This document shows positions 22,438-26,251 of a stretch of DNA of 26,251 nucleotides, in pieces; within the stretch, counting starts at the first letter, position 1, and every line of letters starts with the position of its first letter. The DNA lies in assembly GCA_905250885.1 (NCBI GenBank), contig CAJNOQ010002109.1, positions 1-26,251 of the forward strand, written 5' to 3'. The notes beneath the pieces were generated by a model, which was not told the origin of the DNA, did no database searches, and saw only the letters and a list, made by a program, of their open reading frames with translations. The position numbers and the translations under genes were made by a program. This DNA comes from Didymodactylos carnosus (taxonomy: Eukaryota > Rotifera > Eurotatoria > Philodinida > Philodinidae).

Positions 22438-23049
22438 CCCTTAACATGAGAAAAATTGAAAGTGTCTATGAGTAACTAAGAATGGTATCAACATTTCTGA
22501 ACGATTTTTCTACAATATTTGTTGATCTTATACGTGGATTTTTTGTATAAAAAGAGTTTCAGTTTGTGTGTAGAAAATCGTATATAAATTGATACGGACT
22601 TCACAGAATCACTCTTTATGAATTTGAAAATTCCCTTAAAAAGTGATAGTGAAGCATATTCTACAAATAGTGGTCTCAATAAGAACGATAATCAGTTCGA
22701 AAATTCGCACAACATCCATCCTCCCCATCATTTCAATTTGTATCAGCATTCGATCTGCACTATTGAATGCAAGAGGTCACCTCAATCTATTTAATGAAAG
22801 TGAAAAAACTCCTTTTAACTAGTCAGACGTTTATAAGATAAATTAATTGTAAAGTAAACTTTTATTAAAATAACATTCATAGTCATTCTTACACAGTTAT
22901 CGTCAATTTAAGAATGAAATTAAATAAAACAATGACCTAATATGAATTGCTGTAATGTTCTCAACGTTGTATCGTAATATAAGTTTCATTGGTATACATC
23001 ATTTTTTAATAAAATTTGAGAAAATCGAAATTTAAAAAATTATTTTTAT
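22438..23049. other. AT-rich spacer
   Basis: No gene was recognised. The 23010-23049 end is the probable 3' UTR of the minus-strand THEG-repeat gene, with AATAAA overlapping its stop region. Confidence 0.5.
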
Positions 23050-23602
23050 TTAATGTTTTCCCATATTGTATTTTGGACGAACCAATTCTTGACTACGATG
23101 TATTGTTTTCTCTTTTGAAGTAGTTTGTGTTACAGATGGGGGTAACATATTTACATATTCTAATGAAATTGATTTAGGACAAGCCAGTCTGGCTGTACGA
23201 TCTGAACATGTTGCTTTCAATGCCGATTTTTTTACTCCACTGTAACCATAATTAAAAAAATTATCAAAAAATTCTACAAGAAAAAACAGAGACTAAATTG
23301 AAAATGAGATAAAGAAATAATTTATATGTTTACCTTGTCTAATTCTTTGTTCTCGTTTAATTTTTGGTTTAGCAAGTTCTTTGACTCTCTCACTTGGTGA
23401 TGCACGCAAAGTTGTATAAGAAATACCGCTGTATCTAGAAGAAGGAAAGCGTGTCCATGGATGAACACTCTCTTTTTCCGAATAATAGCTTTGTCGAGAA
23501 AATACACTATGATACGGATCTAAAAAGTCAAAATATTTTTGACTTCGAGTACTTGTTCGTGATGTTAAACGTGAATGATCATGATCAAAAACCAATTCGT
23601 CT
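23050..23602 (-). CDS. THEG-repeat protein, C-terminal two exons (5' end not located)
   Basis: Exons 23602-23334 and 23234-23050 join in phase, giving about 150 residues to a TAA. At least three THEG-type repeats are visible: RVKELAKPK, RTARLACPK and RSQELVRPK, spaced about 20-45 residues apart. Family knowledge: THEG/SPMAP2 proteins are sperm- or microtubule-associated and carry R-x-x-x-L-A-x-P-K repeats. The preceding segment is rich in Ser, Tyr and Arg. The first exon here has no in-frame ATG (the nearest candidate reads TTG) and begins at an acceptor (AG 23604-23603). An upstream start exon must therefore exist, but it could not be found in 23603-25296. In exon 2 the acceptor at 23236-23235 keeps frame; the stronger-looking CAG just before it would give an immediate stop. 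Confidence 0.72.
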
Positions 23603-23604
23603 CT

Positions 23605-25296
23605 AGATTAAATACAATAGAAAATATAATCATATGATTGTAATTGTCATGAATACTTTGGGGTAAAAAGAGATACACGAATGGAGTTCTCCAAATTTTA
23701 GATCTCATTCAAGAACTACCGGATATTTTCATAATACTTTTGCATTAGCATGTAGGGAAAATGTACAATCTATCATCATGATTCAATAGCAAGTTTTACG
23801 ATTAAAAATAGCGGAAAACTAAACAAAAATACAATAAAAAAATTGCGAAAAATGCCCTCTTTTCAACCTAAAGTACACTAAATACAGTTGAGAAAAAAAA
23901 TATATTTAGTTCTTTTGTAACTAGTCATTATTTTACTATTTTATTTTTTAACTACATAGCAAAAAACAAAATATAACTCAATGAATATTGCCTAATAGTA
24001 GTTACTTCATATATCAATTACCTCATATTTTAATAAATAAGATAAATGGTCAGTGTGTTTTTGTGTTAAGACGGTTTGTTTCGATTGTGATTTATTTATA
24101 ACTGTTAACAGTTTTCCACTCAATAATCAGCATGCCGTTTGTTTGTCACATACAAAAATAAAAAAATAAAAATTTTTTCAATACATTTTTACAGACAGTT
24201 TATTGTTGAATCACCTTAATCCCATTTTACACGATATTTCTACTTGGTAGATTATTAAAAGTGAAATGGAATTCATCTATCAGCCGTGATAGAAATAACA
24301 TCTTCTGTTTACAGTACATTATATATAAAGATAGAAATTGTATTCATCGTTTGTTAAATATTGTCAGTCTGTTGGAAATGGAATACATTTACTAGAAAAT
24401 GGGAAAAAAAAAAAACATTATTTTTCTTTTCATATACCAAAAAATTTGGAAATATATCACTCAAATAACATAAGACATACACTTATATATAAAAATCTTC
24501 ACTCCTATTGATTATTTTCCTTTTAGACTGCCTAGAGGGATTTGAAGTTTTCTTCTCTCTTCCAAAAATCTATTTATATTGAAATATTGTCGTATTTTCT
24601 TTTTCTTTTTATTCTTTAATTTCGCTCTATTTATATTTCTGGTATAATTATTTTAAGCGAAATATTTCATGTCCTTGGCTCTATCTCTATCTTATTTATA
24701 TTGGTCACGAATGTGAAATGATTGTCTTTTTAAGTTAACAAAAAAAAAAAAGAAAAAGAAGGAAAAAAATGAATTGCTCATATTTAGATCTTTGTATTAC
24801 TCTCTAACTATATTAGAATAGAGAGATGTAGACCAAAAATAAGGAAGTAAGAAACATAAGCTAGATAAGAGATTTATGTTAGATAAATAATCTTTTGATC
24901 ATTTAAAAACAGAAAAACTAATGTTTTTCATTCATCTTTTTTCAAAAAATTAAAATGAAAGATTCTAATTTTACTAAGATTAAATAAACTGTGAATGACA
25001 AATTAAATCTAATGTAAAAGTGACAAATATTACAAGGTAGGTTAAGAACTTCGTACATTGATTTTATCAATGATCTCAATATTTTATTTTTTGCTTATAA
25101 ACAGTTAATGCATGAGAAATGACAAATTTATCGTTCGGTACTTTCAAAAAAGGTTAAATATAAATAAATATAACAGATTAAAAAGTTAATCTTTATTCTG
25201 TTTAGGTTTGGAACAACAGATGTGTCATGGATGTCTATTTAAATTTGTTCAATATATTAATTTTAAGAAATAATTGTATTTAAATAGATTGATCGA
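23605..25296. other. AT-rich intergenic region with divergent promoters
   Basis: Lies between the minus-strand THEG-repeat gene and the plus-strand receptor-like gene. It should hold both promoters and the missing THEG-gene start exon. No exon could be supported; homopolymer A/T runs are frequent (for example 24405-24415 and 24741-24751). Confidence 0.5.
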
Positions 25297-25856
25297 ATGT
25301 GCAACTATGTTGTTCATTTATTCTACGTCTTGTGTTTTCTCTTAAACATAAACGACATTTTTTATTGCCAACAAACACTTCTAATAGGCATCGTCTTACC
25401 ATCAATAGATCATTCGGATACATATTCAAAATTACTATCATTTGTTTCGTCTGTACCATCAATGGATTTATTACCAATTGATAATTTGTTTACTTCTATT
25501 GACTATAACAATAATTCTCTCAAGAGTATAAAAAAAGGAAACAATACAAAAACACGACTATTATCACCAAAGATGTTAGATGATAGTTTAGAACCATTTG
25601 CAACAATTAATATAACAATTCAAAATCTAACCTATTGTCATTCTAATCAACAATGGATTCAATTAGAAATAAAATATATTTTATATAACGATATGTACGA
25701 TTTTATTGAACAGCTTGATCCACAAACAACTGCATACATCAGTTATGCACAAGATATTGATATATTGCACAGTTATTGTCAATATCACAATATACCATTA
25801 ATAAGCACAAGCGAATATCTGACATCAAAACAAGATATGTGTTCAACTAAACATAA
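25297..25856 (+). CDS. Receptor-like protein with PBP1-type extracellular domain, first exon (partial)
   Basis: The ATG opens a hydrophobic signal peptide (about residues 5-24, likely cleaved near YC/QQ). Then comes a beta-strand-like TLLIGIVLPS, a typical start of type-1 periplasmic-binding-protein domains (ANF-receptor fold). Later, TTAYISYAQDIDILHSYC followed by NIPLIST matches the fold's second-strand region and its conserved I-P-L-I-S motif. Two possible N-glycosylation sites (NIT, NLT) are present. The donor gtaagt at 25857 splits a codon, so the gene continues. Candidates are receptor guanylyl cyclases, class C GPCRs or ionotropic glutamate receptors; the ligand domain alone cannot decide. 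A possible next exon at 25914 runs to a stop after about 18 codons that do not resemble the fold, so it may be spurious or the gene may be broken. Confidence 0.55.
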
Positions 25857-26251
25857 GTAAGTTCAAGAATAAATCTCTATTTTAACTATAATAATGCATT
25901 CTTCGTCATACAGTAAGAAAATAACTCTTATATTTCAATTGAGATATGGAAAATTAAATATTTTCTAAAATTAAAATGATAGCTCGATCGAGATATGTCT
26001 TCACACTGTCATATGATTCTCAATTCTGATTAAGGGTAGCCCACCCCTCTGCTTTGATGCCCTGAAAAAAGTGGCCTATGTACAAAATACTTTTTTCTTG
26101 AAAACTATTTTTTTGCTACCCGGCTTCATTGTGTCACATTATGACCCTTCATTAAATTTCATCGAAATTTAAGGGGGGGGGGGGGGGGGGGTTTATGTGA
26201 TGCATTGGACAAAAAAGTTTGTGGAAAAAAGGGTAAACGGTATAGTTTAAA
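25857..26251. other. Intron or repeat with poly-G tract at window end
   Basis: Begins with a splice donor. A possible acceptor lies at 25912-25913. From about 26030 the composition changes (gggtagcccacccctctg) and a run of 19 G occupies 26173-26191. It resembles a mobile-element fragment, but no ends or ORF were identified. Confidence 0.4.

Overview
The window looks like a low-GC, intron-dense animal genome. Host genes are split into many exons by introns of about 50-70 bases with GT/AG ends, proteins match animal families, and the spacers hold short, decayed transposon pieces. A bdelloid rotifer (for example Rotaria or Adineta) fits best, from the tiny introns, base composition and possible trans-splice sites beside start codons. 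That assignment is an inference; no marker gene was available to test it.

Layout. (1) 421-2635, plus: 3' part of a ribonuclease-inhibitor-type leucine-rich-repeat gene (LRRC74-like), with a near-perfect palindrome upstream (248-350) and one oversized intron. (2) 4348-5420, minus: complete six-exon calcineurin B homologous protein (CHP1-like, 189 aa). (3) 8433-11252, minus: complete sixteen-exon Rab escort protein (REP/CHM, 549 aa). (4) 12149-14600: 5'-truncated LINE-type remnants, two sharing a 3' tail, plus unidentified antisense ORFs. (5) 15213-16874, plus: complete five-exon 8-oxoguanine DNA glycosylase (OGG1, 445 aa) with an unusual C-terminal tail. (6) 17640-18650: a long inverted-repeat element whose left arm is interrupted by a tRNA-headed SINE-like insert. 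(7) 20870-22010: a decayed LINE 3' end interrupted by a 345-base hAT-like MITE with 8-base target duplications. (8) 22108-22437: a second foldback element. (9) 23050-23602, minus: last two exons of a THEG-repeat protein. (10) 25297-25856, plus: first exon of a receptor-like protein with a signal peptide and a periplasmic-binding-protein-type ligand domain.

The host genes do not form an operon or pathway: they concern ion-exchanger/calcium regulation, Rab prenylation, base-excision repair, a microtubule/sperm-type protein and ligand sensing. They alternate strands, as expected for ordinary eukaryotic gene order. Exon chains for genes 2, 3 and 5 were joined by hand with consistent phase across every junction, so their models are strong. 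No new defence or biosynthetic system was found. The most informative observations are the nested mobile elements and the splice acceptors found 6-20 bases upstream of three start codons.
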